Source of the DNA: Janthinobacterium sp. LM6
GTDB lineage: Bacteria > Pseudomonadota > Gammaproteobacteria > Burkholderiales > Burkholderiaceae_D
Assembly (NCBI RefSeq): GCF_002002885.1
Contig: NZ_CP019510.1
Span: forward strand, 5,518,001 to 5,582,000
DNA length: 64,000 nt
Reading direction: 5' to 3'
The position numbers were made by a program, and so were the translations under genes. Position 1 is the stretch's first letter. Each line of letters starts with the position of its first letter. The notes beneath the pieces are model-generated. The model was given only the letters and a program-made list of their open reading frames with translations, made no database searches and had not been told where the DNA came from. Positions 1 to 9,558 of this stretch are shown here, in pieces.

Positions 1-1270
1 GCAATACGGCGCACTGGCCAGCGTGCCGAAACCCTTCGAGCCGGGCGTGACGGTGATTCCACCGGCCGGCAAAGTCGTCGGCGCCCCCGAGATGGGCCTG
101 ATGGTCGAAGCCTCGCTGGACGCCTGGCTGACCACGGGGCGTTTCAATGACGAATTCGAACAGCGCCTGGCCAAGTTCATCGGCGTCGAATTCCTGATCA
201 CGGTGAACTCCGGCTCGTCCGCCAACCTGGTGGCCTTCTCGGCGCTGACGTCGCCGAAACTCGGCGCGCGCGCCATCCAGCCCGGTGACGAAGTCATCGG
301 CGTGGCGGCCGGTTTCCCGACCACCGTCAATCCGATTCTGCAATATGGTGCGGTACCCGTCTTCGTCGACGTGGAACTGGGCACCTACAATATTGACGCC
401 AGCAAAATCGAAGCGGCCATCACGGACAAGACCAAGGCCATCATGCTGGCCCATACCCTGGGCAATCCGTTTAACCTGGAAGTCATCGTCGCGCTGTGCA
501 AAAAGTACAATCTGTGGCTGGTGGAAGATTGCTGCGACGCCCTGGGCGCCACGTATAACGGCCAGATGTGCGGCACCTTCGGCGATATCGGCACCATGAG
601 TTTTTACCCCGCGCACCATATCACCATGGGCGAAGGCGGCGCGGTGTTCACCAACAATCCGGAACTGAAAGCGATTGCCGAATCGTTCCGCGACTGGGGC
701 CGCGACTGCTATTGCGCGCCAGGCAAGGACAACACCTGCGGCCAGCGCTTCTGCTGCAAGCTGGGCACGCTGCCGGACGGCTATGACCACAAGTACACCT
801 ACAGCCACCTGGGCTACAACCTGAAGATTACCGACATGCAGGCCGCTTGCGGCCTGGCGCAGATGGACCGCGCGGCCGGTTTCGTGCAGGCGCGCAAGGA
901 CAATTTCAACTACATGAAAAATGGCCTGCAGAGCTGTGCGGAGTTCCTGATCCTGCCGGAAGCGACGCCGAACTCGGATCCGTCGTGGTTCGGTTTCCCG
1001 ATCACCCTGCGTCCGGAAGCGAATGTGGACCGTGTCAGCCTGCTGACCTTCCTGGACCAACACAAGATCGGTACGCGTCTGCTGTTTGCCGGCAACCTGA
1101 CGCGCCAGCCGTATATGATCGGGCGTAACTACCGCGTCTCGGGCGAGCTGACGAATACCGACCGCATCATGCACGACACCCTGTGGATCGGCGTCTTCCC
1201 GGGCCTGACCCGTGAAATGATGGACTTCTCGATCAGCAAGATCGAAGAATTCTTTGGCGTGAACTTCTAA
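1..1270 (+). CDS. rfbH: CDP-4-keto-6-deoxyglucose-3-dehydrase RfbH/DdhC (E1), 5' partial
   Basis: PMP- and iron-sulfur-dependent E1 enzyme that removes the C3 hydroxyl of CDP-4-keto-6-deoxyglucose, the committed step to CDP-3,6-dideoxyhexoses. The reading frame is open from base 2, so the true start lies upstream; 422 residues are visible of about 437. The fold is that of DegT/DnrJ/EryC1 aminotransferases, but the PLP lysine is replaced by histidine in [14 protein letters not shown], the hallmark of E1. The [2Fe-2S] cysteines appear as [18 protein letters not shown]. The next gene begins 8 bp downstream. rfbF and rfbG, the preceding pathway genes, would be expected just left of the window. 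Confidence 0.93.
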   Translation, partial: QYGALASVPKPFEPGVTVIPPAGKVVGAPEMGLMVEASLDAWLTTGRFNDEFEQRLAKFIGVEFLITVNSGSSANLVAFSALTSPKLGARAIQPGDEVIGVAAGFPTTVNPILQYGAVPVFVDVELGTYNIDASKIEAAITDKTKAIMLAHTLGNPFNLEVIVALCKKYNLWLVEDCCDALGATYNGQMCGTFGDIGTMSFYPAHHITMGEGGAVFTNNPELKAIAESFRDWGRDCYCAPGKDNTCGQRFCCKLGTLPDGYDHKYTYSHLGYNLKITDMQAACGLAQMDRAAGFVQARKDNFNYMKNGLQSCAEFLILPEATPNSDPSWFGFPITLRPEANVDRVSLLTFLDQHKIGTRLLFAGNLTRQPYMIGRNYRVSGELTNTDRIMHDTLWIGVFPGLTREMMDFSISKIEEFFGVNF

Positions 1271-1278
1271 ATCATATT

Positions 1279-1812
1279 ATGAAACTACTGAAAGAACTCC
1301 TCCCCGCCTGTTTTTTGCTTGAGCCTAGCCATTTTGAAGATGCGCGAGGCACTTTTGTTAAAACCTATCATGAAGGCATCTGCAAAAGTTTAGGCGCCAA
1401 TCTGGATATCCAGGAGGAGTTCTACTCTATTTCACGCAAGGACGTCATTCGCGGCATGCACTTTCAGCTGCCGCCGCACGATCACGACAAGCTGGTTTAC
1501 TGTACCCGCGGCGCTGTCCGCGATGTACTGCTAGACCTGCGAAAAGGACCCGGCTACGGCAAAGTGGCATCCGTCGACCTGTCTGGAGAAAATGGGCTGA
1601 TGGTCTTTATTCCCAAGGGAATAGCTCATGGTTTTGTTGCGCTGACAGAGGAAGCGTTGATGCTGTACAAGACCAGCACGGTGCACACGCCGTCTGCCGA
1701 CTGCGGCATACGCTGGGACAGCTTCGGGTTCGATTGGCAAGTAACAGCACCGATCATGTCGGTGCGCGATGAGCAGCACGGCGCCTTTGCCGATTTCATT
1801 TCTCCGTTTTAG
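1279..1812 (+). CDS. RmlC-like sugar epimerase, possibly AscE-type CDP-hexulose 5-epimerase
   Basis: 177-residue cupin of the dTDP-4-dehydrorhamnose 3,5-epimerase family. RGMHFQLP carries the catalytic histidine (about residue 64), KLVYCTRGAVRDVLLDLR the basic residue and beta-sheet core, and GIAHGF the second histidine. The LYK tyrosine is kept, but the following aromatic pair usual in RmlC (NYY) reads TVH here. No rmlA, rmlB or rmlD is nearby, and the gene sits between rfbH and a CDP-sugar-type reductase. By context it more likely epimerises C5 of the CDP-3,6-dideoxy-hexulose, as AscE does for ascarylose, than makes dTDP-rhamnose. Family is secure; substrate is inferred. Confidence 0.8.
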   Translation: MKLLKELLPACFLLEPSHFEDARGTFVKTYHEGICKSLGANLDIQEEFYSISRKDVIRGMHFQLPPHDHDKLVYCTRGAVRDVLLDLRKGPGYGKVASVDLSGENGLMVFIPKGIAHGFVALTEEALMLYKTSTVHTPSADCGIRWDSFGFDWQVTAPIMSVRDEQHGAFADFISPF

Positions 1813-1825
1813 TAGGATATATTCC

Positions 1826-2743
1826 GTGAAAGTATTTCTTACTGGCGCTACCGGTTTTATAGGCAGTCAGCTGGTCAAACGTCTGCTCGCCGATAATCAC
1901 GAGGTTGCCATCCTGGTACGCCAGCATTCCGATCTCAGCGTATTACATGATGCCTTGCCAAAGATTAGCGTGCATATCCATGATGGCAGCTATCCCACCT
2001 TATATGCGGCATTGGAGCAAACTCGGCCAGACGTCGTGTGCCACGTTGCCTCCTTGTTCCTGGCACAGCACAAGCCGGAAGATGTGAACCGCCTGATCGA
2101 GTCAAATCTCGGCATGCCGACACAGTTGCTTGAGGCTATGCAACAGTTGGGCTTGCGTCGCCTGATTAATACCGGCACGTCCTGGCAGCACTTCGAGGAC
2201 GCGGCATACAATCCCGTTAACCTGTATGCGGCCACCAAGCAAGCATTCGAGGACTTACTGGCCTACTATGTATCCGCGCACGGTTTTCAAGCCATCACAC
2301 TGAAGCTGTTCGACACTTACGGCCCCGGCGATACTCGTGCAAAACTGTTCAGCTTGTTGCGCAAGACAGCCCGCAGCGGCGTCAACCTGCGCATGTCGCC
2401 GGGAGAGCAACTGCTCGACCTCGTGTATATCGATGACGTACTCGATGCCTACCTCCTGGCCATGCAGCGCCTCCCCTCAATTGGCGCAGCGGAATGCTAT
2501 GCCGTCAGCAACCCCGCTCGTCTGACCTTGAAAGATCTGGTGCGGGTCTATGGCGCCGTCGTAGGCAAAGACCTGCAGATCGAATGGGGCGGCCTTCCCT
2601 ACCGTCCACGTGAAACCATGCAACCGAGTACGCGTCAACCTCGCCTGCCAGGTTGGCAGCCGCAAATTACGTTGCAACAGGGGATCGCGCACATGGAAGC
2701 CGACACGCTCATCGACGGCTTGCTTGCCGGACCAGGTAAATGA
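1826..2743 (+). CDS. NAD(P)-dependent CDP-3,6-dideoxyhexulose reductase-like SDR (AscF/RfbJ type)
   Basis: Extended short-chain dehydrogenase, 305 residues from the GTG at 1826, chosen because it follows AGTAGGAT and puts the dinucleotide motif GATGFIG at the N-terminus; an upstream ATG at 1769 would overlap the previous gene. The catalytic set is INTGTSW (Ser/Thr) and NLYAATK (Tyr-x3-Lys). The layout matches abequose, paratose and ascarylose synthases, which reduce the C4 ketone at the end of CDP-dideoxyhexose pathways. It overlaps the following flippase gene by 4 bp (ATGA). Which hexose is made cannot be read from the sequence alone. Confidence 0.82.
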   Translation: MKVFLTGATGFIGSQLVKRLLADNHEVAILVRQHSDLSVLHDALPKISVHIHDGSYPTLYAALEQTRPDVVCHVASLFLAQHKPEDVNRLIESNLGMPTQLLEAMQQLGLRRLINTGTSWQHFEDAAYNPVNLYAATKQAFEDLLAYYVSAHGFQAITLKLFDTYGPGDTRAKLFSLLRKTARSGVNLRMSPGEQLLDLVYIDDVLDAYLLAMQRLPSIGAAECYAVSNPARLTLKDLVRVYGAVVGKDLQIEWGGLPYRPRETMQPSTRQPRLPGWQPQITLQQGIAHMEADTLIDGLLAGPGK

Positions 2744-4116
2744 AAAAAGACATGCTCTGGGGCTATCTGTCTCAGTTTTTGCAGTATGGAGCAGCTTTGC
2801 TGGTTCTGCCACTATTGCTGAGAAAACTGAGCAGTGCCGAGCTGGGCATCTGGTACGTCTTCATGACGATATCGGCGCTGGTGACGATGCTCGACCTCGG
2901 ATTCACGCCCACGCTGGCGCGCAATGTCAGCTATGTCCTGGGCGGCGCGAAACGCCTGCTCAAGGATGGTTTCGAAGTGCTGAGCACACCATCCCCAGTC
3001 GACTATAGCCTGTTCAATGCCATCATTCATGCGGCACGGCGCATCTTCATGGTATTGGCCGGCTGCGCCTTCCTGTTGCTGGCCACCCTGGGTAGCTGGT
3101 ACATCGTACATGTATCGCAAGGGCAGATCGCCACGCAGGAGGTATTACTTGCCTGGGGTGTGTTTGTTGTCGCTACGGTTATCAATCTGTATTACAAATA
3201 CTATACGCCATTACTGCAAGGACGCGGCCTGTATGCCGCCTTCTATAAATCGAGTGCCCTGTCCAATCTCGGTTTCGTGATTGTGACAGCCATACTTTTG
3301 CAATGCGGACTGACCTTACTGGCAGTGGCGCTGGGATACCTTGCTTCGGCACTCATTGGACGCTGGCTCAGCTGGTATTACTTTCACGACCAGTCTTTCC
3401 AGGCAGCCCTGCGTCAGGCGCCGCATTCCAGCATCTCCACGCGGGATATTTTCGGTATTCTCTGGCATAACGCATGGCGCATGGGCCTGGGGGTCATCGG
3501 CGCCTTCCTGATATTAAGGGCCAATACGCTGCTGTCGTCCGCTTACCTGGGCCTGGCCACCACCGCTGCTTATGCACTGACGCTGCAGGTCTATTCCGTC
3601 TTACAAAACATGTCGATGGTTCTGTTCAATATCCAGCAACCCAAACTTGCGCAATACCGTGTCGCGAATGAACCAGAGCGCCTGCGTCACACCATACAAC
3701 TCGGCATCGGTTGTGCACTCGGGATCTTTCTCTGTGGCGCGATCATCCTGGTGTGTTTTGGCCCGACCATGATCAAATGGATCGGCGGTCAAACCGGGCT
3801 GCTGGCATTGCCACTGCTGATTTGGGTCGGGATCATGGTCCTGCTGGAACTGAACCACTCGCTGGCAGCCAGCGTCATTGTCACAGGTAACCGTGTGCCA
3901 TTTGTCAAACCAGCGCTCGTTTCCGGGCTGGCTATTGTCACGCTCTCATGGCTAGGCCTGCGTTTGGGAGAAATGGGCCTGACGTGGCTCATAGCAAGTC
4001 AATTTACAGTACAACTCGTCTATAACAATTGGAAATGGCCATACATGGTCTGGCTCGAACTGTATCGCAATAAAGCGTCGCCTGCCGCCTCCTCGCCCCA
4101 TCAAATGAAAGTGTAA
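2740..4116 (+). CDS. wzx: Wzx-like O-unit flippase
   Basis: 458-residue polytopic membrane protein of the polysaccharide transporter (PST/MOP) group, with about 12 hydrophobic segments from residue 8 to the C-terminus and a short basic end. The N-terminal segment with a conserved LLLRKLSSAELGIWYVF region resembles oligosaccharide flippases that move undecaprenyl-linked repeat units to the periplasmic face. Position among glycosyltransferases and before a polymerase supports a Wzx role. It starts inside the stop codon of the preceding reductase (ATGA), so translation is likely coupled. The symbol is assigned by context, since flippases diverge widely. Confidence 0.82.
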   Translation: MKKDMLWGYLSQFLQYGAALLVLPLLLRKLSSAELGIWYVFMTISALVTMLDLGFTPTLARNVSYVLGGAKRLLKDGFEVLSTPSPVDYSLFNAIIHAARRIFMVLAGCAFLLLATLGSWYIVHVSQGQIATQEVLLAWGVFVVATVINLYYKYYTPLLQGRGLYAAFYKSSALSNLGFVIVTAILLQCGLTLLAVALGYLASALIGRWLSWYYFHDQSFQAALRQAPHSSISTRDIFGILWHNAWRMGLGVIGAFLILRANTLLSSAYLGLATTAAYALTLQVYSVLQNMSMVLFNIQQPKLAQYRVANEPERLRHTIQLGIGCALGIFLCGAIILVCFGPTMIKWIGGQTGLLALPLLIWVGIMVLLELNHSLAASVIVTGNRVPFVKPALVSGLAIVTLSWLGLRLGEMGLTWLIASQFTVQLVYNNWKWPYMVWLELYRNKASPAASSPHQMKV

Positions 4117-4119
4117 CGT

Positions 4120-5154
4120 TTGAACATTCTCGATATTGAAGACCAGTTTGCCATTTGTGCAGATCGTCCTTCGTCACTCATCATTGATGGTGGCATGCGC
4201 CTCATGCCGACACTGTCCATCATGATCCCGACCTATCGCCGCCCGGACATGCTGGCGCAGGCGATTCGCTCGGTACTGGCCCAGGCAAGCGATATTGACT
4301 TCGAAATCGTCGTCGTGGATAACGACCATTCGATGAGCGCACAAATTGACGAACTGATTCGTCAATTTGCAGATGATCGCCTGCGCCTGTTCCGCAACAG
4401 CGAAAATCTGGGCATGTTCGGCAATTGGAACCGCTGTATTGAACTGGCGCGCAGTGAATGGATTTCCATTTTGAATGATGATGATTTATTGCATCCAGAT
4501 TTTGTCGCTGAAATGTTCTCGGTGCTGAAAAAAGATCCTTCGATCAGCCTGCTATATTGCCGCTCCATTTTTATGGATGCCCGTGGCAGTCTTAACCAGC
4601 AGCTCAAAAACAGAATCAAACAAGGCCTGAAAAATATCAAGAATACATGGTTTTTGCCGCATTTGAGCCGCATCCCGATTTCCCACGTCTATATGGATGC
4701 GCCATCGAGCGCCCTTGGCCTGATTTTCAAACGTAGTCACGCCATGCAAATTGGTGGCTACAAGGCGTCTGCCTTTCCCAGTTCAGACTATGTATTTTTC
4801 ACAATGTATTTCCTGAATTTCGGTGCAAGCAGACTGAACAAGACCCTGGCGTATTATCGCATTCACGAAAACGAAACCGCCAATCCGGCCACCGGCGAAG
4901 GGTTTATTGCAAAAAACATACAATTGCGTAGGGCGCTGGAAAAACACGTCAATGTACCACCGTCACTGCTACGTCAGTATGCTCAGTTCTATGCATTGGT
5001 CACGATAAAACAATATAAAAACTTCTGGAATATAGACCTTGATCTCCCCCGTCTGCGTCGGAAACATAGCTTGAGTACACTGCCAGCCACGCCATTTTTT
5101 CACCTAAGCAGACTTGTATTGCGCCTGTGCTTTCTCTTTTCTCGGAAAAAATAA
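4120..5154 (+). CDS. Glycosyltransferase family 2
   Basis: GT-A fold transferase of up to 344 residues. The family start is clear at TLSIMIPTYRRPDMLAQAI, with the nucleotide-binding DNDHSM and the metal-binding LNDDDLLHPDF (DxD-type) following. The frame opens at TTG 4120, 3 bp after the flippase stop, but ATG 4195 or 4204 would place the GT2 core at the usual distance from the N-terminus, so the first 25-28 residues are doubtful. It probably adds one sugar to the undecaprenyl-linked O-unit on the cytoplasmic side. Codon use is more AT-rich than in the flanking housekeeping genes, as is common for O-antigen genes acquired by transfer. Confidence 0.85.
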   Translation: MNILDIEDQFAICADRPSSLIIDGGMRLMPTLSIMIPTYRRPDMLAQAIRSVLAQASDIDFEIVVVDNDHSMSAQIDELIRQFADDRLRLFRNSENLGMFGNWNRCIELARSEWISILNDDDLLHPDFVAEMFSVLKKDPSISLLYCRSIFMDARGSLNQQLKNRIKQGLKNIKNTWFLPHLSRIPISHVYMDAPSSALGLIFKRSHAMQIGGYKASAFPSSDYVFFTMYFLNFGASRLNKTLAYYRIHENETANPATGEGFIAKNIQLRRALEKHVNVPPSLLRQYAQFYALVTIKQYKNFWNIDLDLPRLRRKHSLSTLPATPFFHLSRLVLRLCFLFSRKK

Positions 5155-5199
5155 TTGAATTTCAATTCGAATTAAACTACATAATTCAATAATATTTCT

Positions 5200-6462
5200 A
5201 TGACAAAAATAAATACACCGAAGAAGAAGATACTCATTGCCGCTTACGCCATCTCACCGTATTCAGGCTCCGAATTTGGCGTAGGATGGAATTTCGTTTC
5301 CAAGCTGAGCGCGTTTTACGACATTACCGTGCTGTACGGAACGTCCGGTGTCTGCATGGGGAATCATGAGGCGATGCTTCAATATCGCCAAAGCAATCCA
5401 GACGATGGCGTCAACTATGTGTATGTCGAGCCGAACCGATTAGTGCGTTTGTTCGACTGGATGAACCGTTCGATCACCCCCTTGTTCTTTTCATTTTCTT
5501 ACATGTTGTGGCAACGCCAGGTACTAGCCACCGCAAGAAAAATGCAGGCAAATGAAAATTACAGCCTCGTGCACCAACTGAACACGATCGGATTTCGGCA
5601 TCCGGGTTTTTTGTGGAAACTCGACCTTCCCTTTGTCTGGGGGCCGGTCGGTGGAAGTTCGAACTTGAACGATATATTTTTCCCTATATTGGGAAAAGGA
5701 AATTTTCTTCGGCACAAGTTGAGAAACTGGACAAATAGCTACTTCCTGCAATACTCGGCACGCGTCAAAAATGCGGCAATGGCAGCAAAGGCAATTTTTT
5801 CGGCCACCTCGGCTGATCGCGATAATCTCCAGCATTTTCTGCATGTGGATTGCCAGATCATTCGTGAAAACTCGCTCTTGAATCTACGGGAGACGATCAA
5901 GCCGACAGGCGCCGAGGTGCAATTTGTCTGGGCTGGCCGCATCGACGAACTCAAGGCTCTGAACCTCGTGCTGAGCGCCCTCGAGCACTTGTCCGGACGA
6001 CAGGACTGGCGCTTGCACGTCATCGGTGACGGACCGTGCAAAGCAGTGCTGCAGGCCCAATCCACGGCGCTGAAACTCGATGGGCGGATCATGTGGCATG
6101 GACAGGTGCCGCGCGAGCAGGTGCTCGACATCATGCGTGAAGCCGATGTTCACGTCATGCCGTCAATGATGGACAGCAATCCCACCGTATTGCTGGAAGC
6201 GTTTGAAATGGGCTTGCCCAGTATCGCGCTCGACCAGTTTGGCGCACGTGACCTGATAACAGCAGAAACTGGCTTCAAGGTAACGCTCAACACTGTAGAG
6301 GGCATCATTGAGCAGATGGCGGACCACATGGCATTTTGTCTGAACAATCATGCAGCGCTCGACCACATGAAAACCAATGTCCTGCAGCGCCAGGCGGAAC
6401 TGCACTGGGATGTGACAATACGTCAGGTGCGCGACATTTATGAAAAGGTGACGCATGAGTGA
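5200..6462 (+). CDS. Glycosyltransferase family 4 (GT-B)
   Basis: 420-residue retaining-type GT-B transferase. The N-terminal domain has SGSEFGVGWNFV, the usual glycine-rich acceptor loop. The C-terminal Rossmann domain shows FVWAGRIDELKALN and the signature MDSNPTVLLEAFEMGLPSI, equivalent to the E-x7-E nucleotide-sugar motif with the first acidic position altered. It is separated by 45 AT-rich bases from the GT2 gene and overlaps the next acetyltransferase gene by 8 bp, so it belongs to the same operon. Donor and acceptor sugars cannot be told from sequence. Confidence 0.88.
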   Translation: MTKINTPKKKILIAAYAISPYSGSEFGVGWNFVSKLSAFYDITVLYGTSGVCMGNHEAMLQYRQSNPDDGVNYVYVEPNRLVRLFDWMNRSITPLFFSFSYMLWQRQVLATARKMQANENYSLVHQLNTIGFRHPGFLWKLDLPFVWGPVGGSSNLNDIFFPILGKGNFLRHKLRNWTNSYFLQYSARVKNAAMAAKAIFSATSADRDNLQHFLHVDCQIIRENSLLNLRETIKPTGAEVQFVWAGRIDELKALNLVLSALEHLSGRQDWRLHVIGDGPCKAVLQAQSTALKLDGRIMWHGQVPREQVLDIMREADVHVMPSMMDSNPTVLLEAFEMGLPSIALDQFGARDLITAETGFKVTLNTVEGIIEQMADHMAFCLNNHAALDHMKTNVLQRQAELHWDVTIRQVRDIYEKVTHE

Positions 6463-7147
6463 TTTTTTTTCAACGCTGGCCTCACGCGCAAGAAAAGAGA
6501 AATTCGCCATCGATCCGGACGTTCCCAAGGCCTATCTGCTGCGTTTTTTCGCTGGTAAGGTCATTGACCTCTTGCGTGGCATTCTAGTGTTTCGACGCCT
6601 GAACGCGCGCATTTTTGTCGGCAGGAAGACAGAGATTTTGTGTACCTCGAAAATCCGTACCGGCCGCTTCATCAAATTTGCATCCGAATGCTATGTGGAT
6701 GCCCTGTCGCGCGATGGAATTCATCTGGGGAATAATTTTTCCCTGGGACGTGGTGCATCCATTGAATGCACAGGATCGCTGGCAACCCTGGGCAAGGGGT
6801 TTTCTGCAGGAAATAATGTAGGAATTGGTTCCTTCAGCTTCCTGGGCTGTGCGGGCGGCATCAGCATCGGTGATGACACCATACTGGGCAATTTTGTCAG
6901 CATGCATTCCGAAAATCACAATTTTGAGGACAGCGGCGTCCCCATCCGTCTGCAAGGCGTCACTCAGCAAGGCATACGCGTAGGGAACAACTGCTGGATC
7001 GGCGCCAAGGCCACCATCCTTGACGGTGCCGAGATTGGCGACAATACCGTGATTGCCGCCGGTGCGGTCGTCACTGCGGGGAAGTATGAAGGCAACGCCG
7101 TATACGGCGGCATTCCGGCACGTAAATTAAAATCACTTATCGCATGA
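6455..7147 (+). CDS. Left-handed beta-helix acyl/acetyltransferase
   Basis: 230-residue hexapeptide-repeat protein. After an N-terminal helical part, repeats run from about residue 90 (GIHLGNNFSLGRGASIEC) to GNNCWIGAKATILDGAEIGD and VIAAGAVVTAG, ending with VYGGIPARKLK, the typical tail of the LacA/WbbJ/maltose O-acetyltransferase group. SENHNFED supplies the likely catalytic histidine. It presumably O- or N-acetylates a sugar of the repeat unit. The start overlaps the preceding glycosyltransferase by 8 bp, and the stop overlaps the next by 4 bp. Confidence 0.87.
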   Translation: MSDFFSTLASRARKEKFAIDPDVPKAYLLRFFAGKVIDLLRGILVFRRLNARIFVGRKTEILCTSKIRTGRFIKFASECYVDALSRDGIHLGNNFSLGRGASIECTGSLATLGKGFSAGNNVGIGSFSFLGCAGGISIGDDTILGNFVSMHSENHNFEDSGVPIRLQGVTQQGIRVGNNCWIGAKATILDGAEIGDNTVIAAGAVVTAGKYEGNAVYGGIPARKLKSLIA

Positions 7148-8283
7148 CGCACATACCTCCCGTCTCCTCAGCGGAGTCCGTAAAAATCGACCTGGTGTTC
7201 TGCCATTTGCTCAATGACGCATCCGGCAGTCCGCGGGTACTGCGAGGTACCATCCGGGCATTGGTTGACGATCCCGCTCGCGCGATGCTCTTTGTTGGCT
7301 CCCAGGGCCGTGGCGTCCTGGAAACGTCCGGCATTCCCCTCAGCCGATATTGGTACCACCGTTCGCGGTTGCGTATCATTACTCTCTGCAATCTGCTACT
7401 CAGCCAGATATTTCTGCTGTTCTCCTTGCTCTGCCAACGCAACATCGCCAAGGATGCTGTGATTTATGTGAATACCCTGCTGCCTTTCGGTGGGGCGCTA
7501 TATGGCAAGCTCACCGGGCGCAAGGTCATCTATCATGTCCATGAAATATCCATAGAACCCAAGCCCTTGCGTCTGTTGCTCTGCACGATCGCGCGCATGT
7601 GCTCGGCCTACAATATTTATGTGTCGAAGTCGCACGCGGAAGCCTTGCCTATCGCCGACGTGCCGGCCGTGCAAATCTACAATACGCTCGACGCGGACTT
7701 CACGGCGGTCGCGGCGCAAGCCAGCTATCAACCGCGTCACGATGGCATCTTTACGATACTGATGCTGGCATCGCTGCGCGATTACAAGGGTGTGCCGGAA
7801 ATGGTGGCGCTGGCCGCCGCGCTGGCCGACCGCAAAGACGTGCAATTTGAATTGGTGGTCAACGACGATCAGGCGGCCATCACGCAATATTTTGTCCATA
7901 TGCCTATAACGCCCAATCTGCGCGTATATCCTCGCACCGACAATCCCGCCATGTTTTATCAGCGCGCTGGCATGCTGCTCAACCTCTCGCGCGTGGATAG
8001 CTGGATTGAAACCTTCGGACTCACGGTGCTGGAAGGCATGGCTTTTGGCATACCCGTGCTTGTACCACCATTGGGCGGGCCGGCAGAGCTGGTAAACGAC
8101 ATGCAGGAAGGATTTCTGGTCGACTCACGTGACTTTGCACTGTTAAAACAAAGAACGCTGGCCCTTGCAGACGATACCGCCCTGTGCCATGCCATGTCGA
8201 AAGCGGCACGCGCCAGGGCCGAGAACTTTTCACAAGAGAAGTTTTCCCAGGCGCTCAGGGAGCTCGTGGGGATGCTGAGATGA
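7144..8283 (+). CDS. Glycosyltransferase family 4 (GT-B)
   Basis: 379-residue GT-B protein. Near the N-terminus, FCHLLNDASGSPRVLRG is the acceptor-domain glycine loop; VIYHVHEISIEPKP follows in the middle. The C-terminal domain has ILMLASLRDYKGVPEM and the E-x7-E motif ETFGLTVLEGMAFGIPVLV, then PAELVNDMQEGFLV. This matches mannosyl/rhamnosyl-type transferases of O-antigen loci. It starts within the stop of the acetyltransferase gene (ATGA). Confidence 0.88.
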   Translation: MTHIPPVSSAESVKIDLVFCHLLNDASGSPRVLRGTIRALVDDPARAMLFVGSQGRGVLETSGIPLSRYWYHRSRLRIITLCNLLLSQIFLLFSLLCQRNIAKDAVIYVNTLLPFGGALYGKLTGRKVIYHVHEISIEPKPLRLLLCTIARMCSAYNIYVSKSHAEALPIADVPAVQIYNTLDADFTAVAAQASYQPRHDGIFTILMLASLRDYKGVPEMVALAAALADRKDVQFELVVNDDQAAITQYFVHMPITPNLRVYPRTDNPAMFYQRAGMLLNLSRVDSWIETFGLTVLEGMAFGIPVLVPPLGGPAELVNDMQEGFLVDSRDFALLKQRTLALADDTALCHAMSKAARARAENFSQEKFSQALRELVGMLR

Positions 8284-8345
8284 TGCGACCAATACACTTG
8301 CCTTCACTGTAAAGACGTGCTCCATCCAATATCACGGGAAATAGT

Positions 8346-9557
8346 TTGTTAATCGGTAAAATAATCCACACGCCACGTCAGATCGGTGCACCCTCGCAAT
8401 TACTGTTCTGGGGCCTCCTGCTATCTGTGCTTGCTCTCTTTTTCAGTTCCAACTATCTCAAACTGGGCAGCCTGTTTTTGACGGCGCTGTATATCGCGCT
8501 ACCGGTAAAAAAAGTATGGCGCTATCGCGGTGAGAAGCTGGAACTCTACTTGTTGCTACCATGCATCATTGGCCTGTTCTTTGCATGGAAAAACCAGCTG
8601 GCTGATACGGTTCGGGATATTCTATTCTTTCTGATTCCGTACATTTATTTCATGGCAGGGAAAAGATTTTTCAAGCAAGGTGGAAATATCCGCCAGCTGA
8701 TTTTTGGTTATTCGAAAATATACTGCGTCATATTTTTGCTGCTGCTGTGTTTCTTCTGGTTTGAAATGGGTTTTATCGGGGTGCTGCAAATACGTGATTT
8801 TATCAGCCCCGGCAGCTTCCTGCTGGTCTACTGCATTGTCATGCTGTATGAAAAACGAAAGTCCTGGAAACAAGTATTGCACAACCCCTGGTTTATTGCG
8901 GTACATGCCGTTTTTCTCGCTCAGTTTTCGCGCACCTATGTTCTCATCCTGGCGGCTTTTTTTCTTCTCTCCGGCAGAAAAATCATCGACGCCAAAATAA
9001 TGTGGCGCGCCTTGGCCCTTTTCATTCTTGCCGCAGCCGTTGCAGGCGCCTTTGGCTTGTATGATTTGATCGGTGAAACACTGCACAAGGCAATCTCAGA
9101 ACTGCATTTTAATGAAGAATGGACACAGGAGGACATCGGCACCAGCTATCGCGCCTACGAAATTTTTGCGTCATTTCGCGAATTCAAGAACTATCCCGTC
9201 CTTAACGAGATTTTTGGCGGCGGATTCGGCGCATTAGTGCATCTCGATTTTCCAGTTCCATTGGGCGGTGCCGAATATTCGGAAATTCCATGGATGCACA
9301 ATGGCTATCTGTACATTCTCGTCAAGAGCGGCCTGGCTGGCCTGCTGTGTTATTTCATTTTTTTGCTGAAAATGTTCAGGCGTGCCAAACACTGCACGGC
9401 CCCCCATGGCAGGATGATGATACTCGGCAGCATCGCGGGACTGTTGCTGTCCAACATGGTCATCTGCGGCATCTTCAGCAATGAATCCGTATTTTGTTAC
9501 ATCGTGTTAGGTTATTTCTCAAGTTTTCTTGCAACAAAAAAAACAGGTTCACATTAA
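8346..9557 (+). CDS. wzy: O-antigen polymerase, Wzy-like
   Basis: 403-residue membrane protein with about ten predicted transmembrane segments and one large hydrophilic loop between residues 245 and 320. The loop contains SYRAYEIFASF and EIFGGGFGALVHL, then PWMHNGYLYILVKSG, which is the layout of O-antigen ligase/polymerase (Wzy_C) proteins. It is the only such protein in the locus, alongside Wzx and Wzz, so it should join O-units in the periplasm. The only upstream start is TTG at 8346, with a weak ribosome-binding site. The 62 bp before it hold no recognised element. Confidence 0.82.
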   Translation: MLIGKIIHTPRQIGAPSQLLFWGLLLSVLALFFSSNYLKLGSLFLTALYIALPVKKVWRYRGEKLELYLLLPCIIGLFFAWKNQLADTVRDILFFLIPYIYFMAGKRFFKQGGNIRQLIFGYSKIYCVIFLLLLCFFWFEMGFIGVLQIRDFISPGSFLLVYCIVMLYEKRKSWKQVLHNPWFIAVHAVFLAQFSRTYVLILAAFFLLSGRKIIDAKIMWRALALFILAAAVAGAFGLYDLIGETLHKAISELHFNEEWTQEDIGTSYRAYEIFASFREFKNYPVLNEIFGGGFGALVHLDFPVPLGGAEYSEIPWMHNGYLYILVKSGLAGLLCYFIFLLKMFRRAKHCTAPHGRMMILGSIAGLLLSNMVICGIFSNESVFCYIVLGYFSSFLATKKTGSH

Positions 9558-9558
9558 T

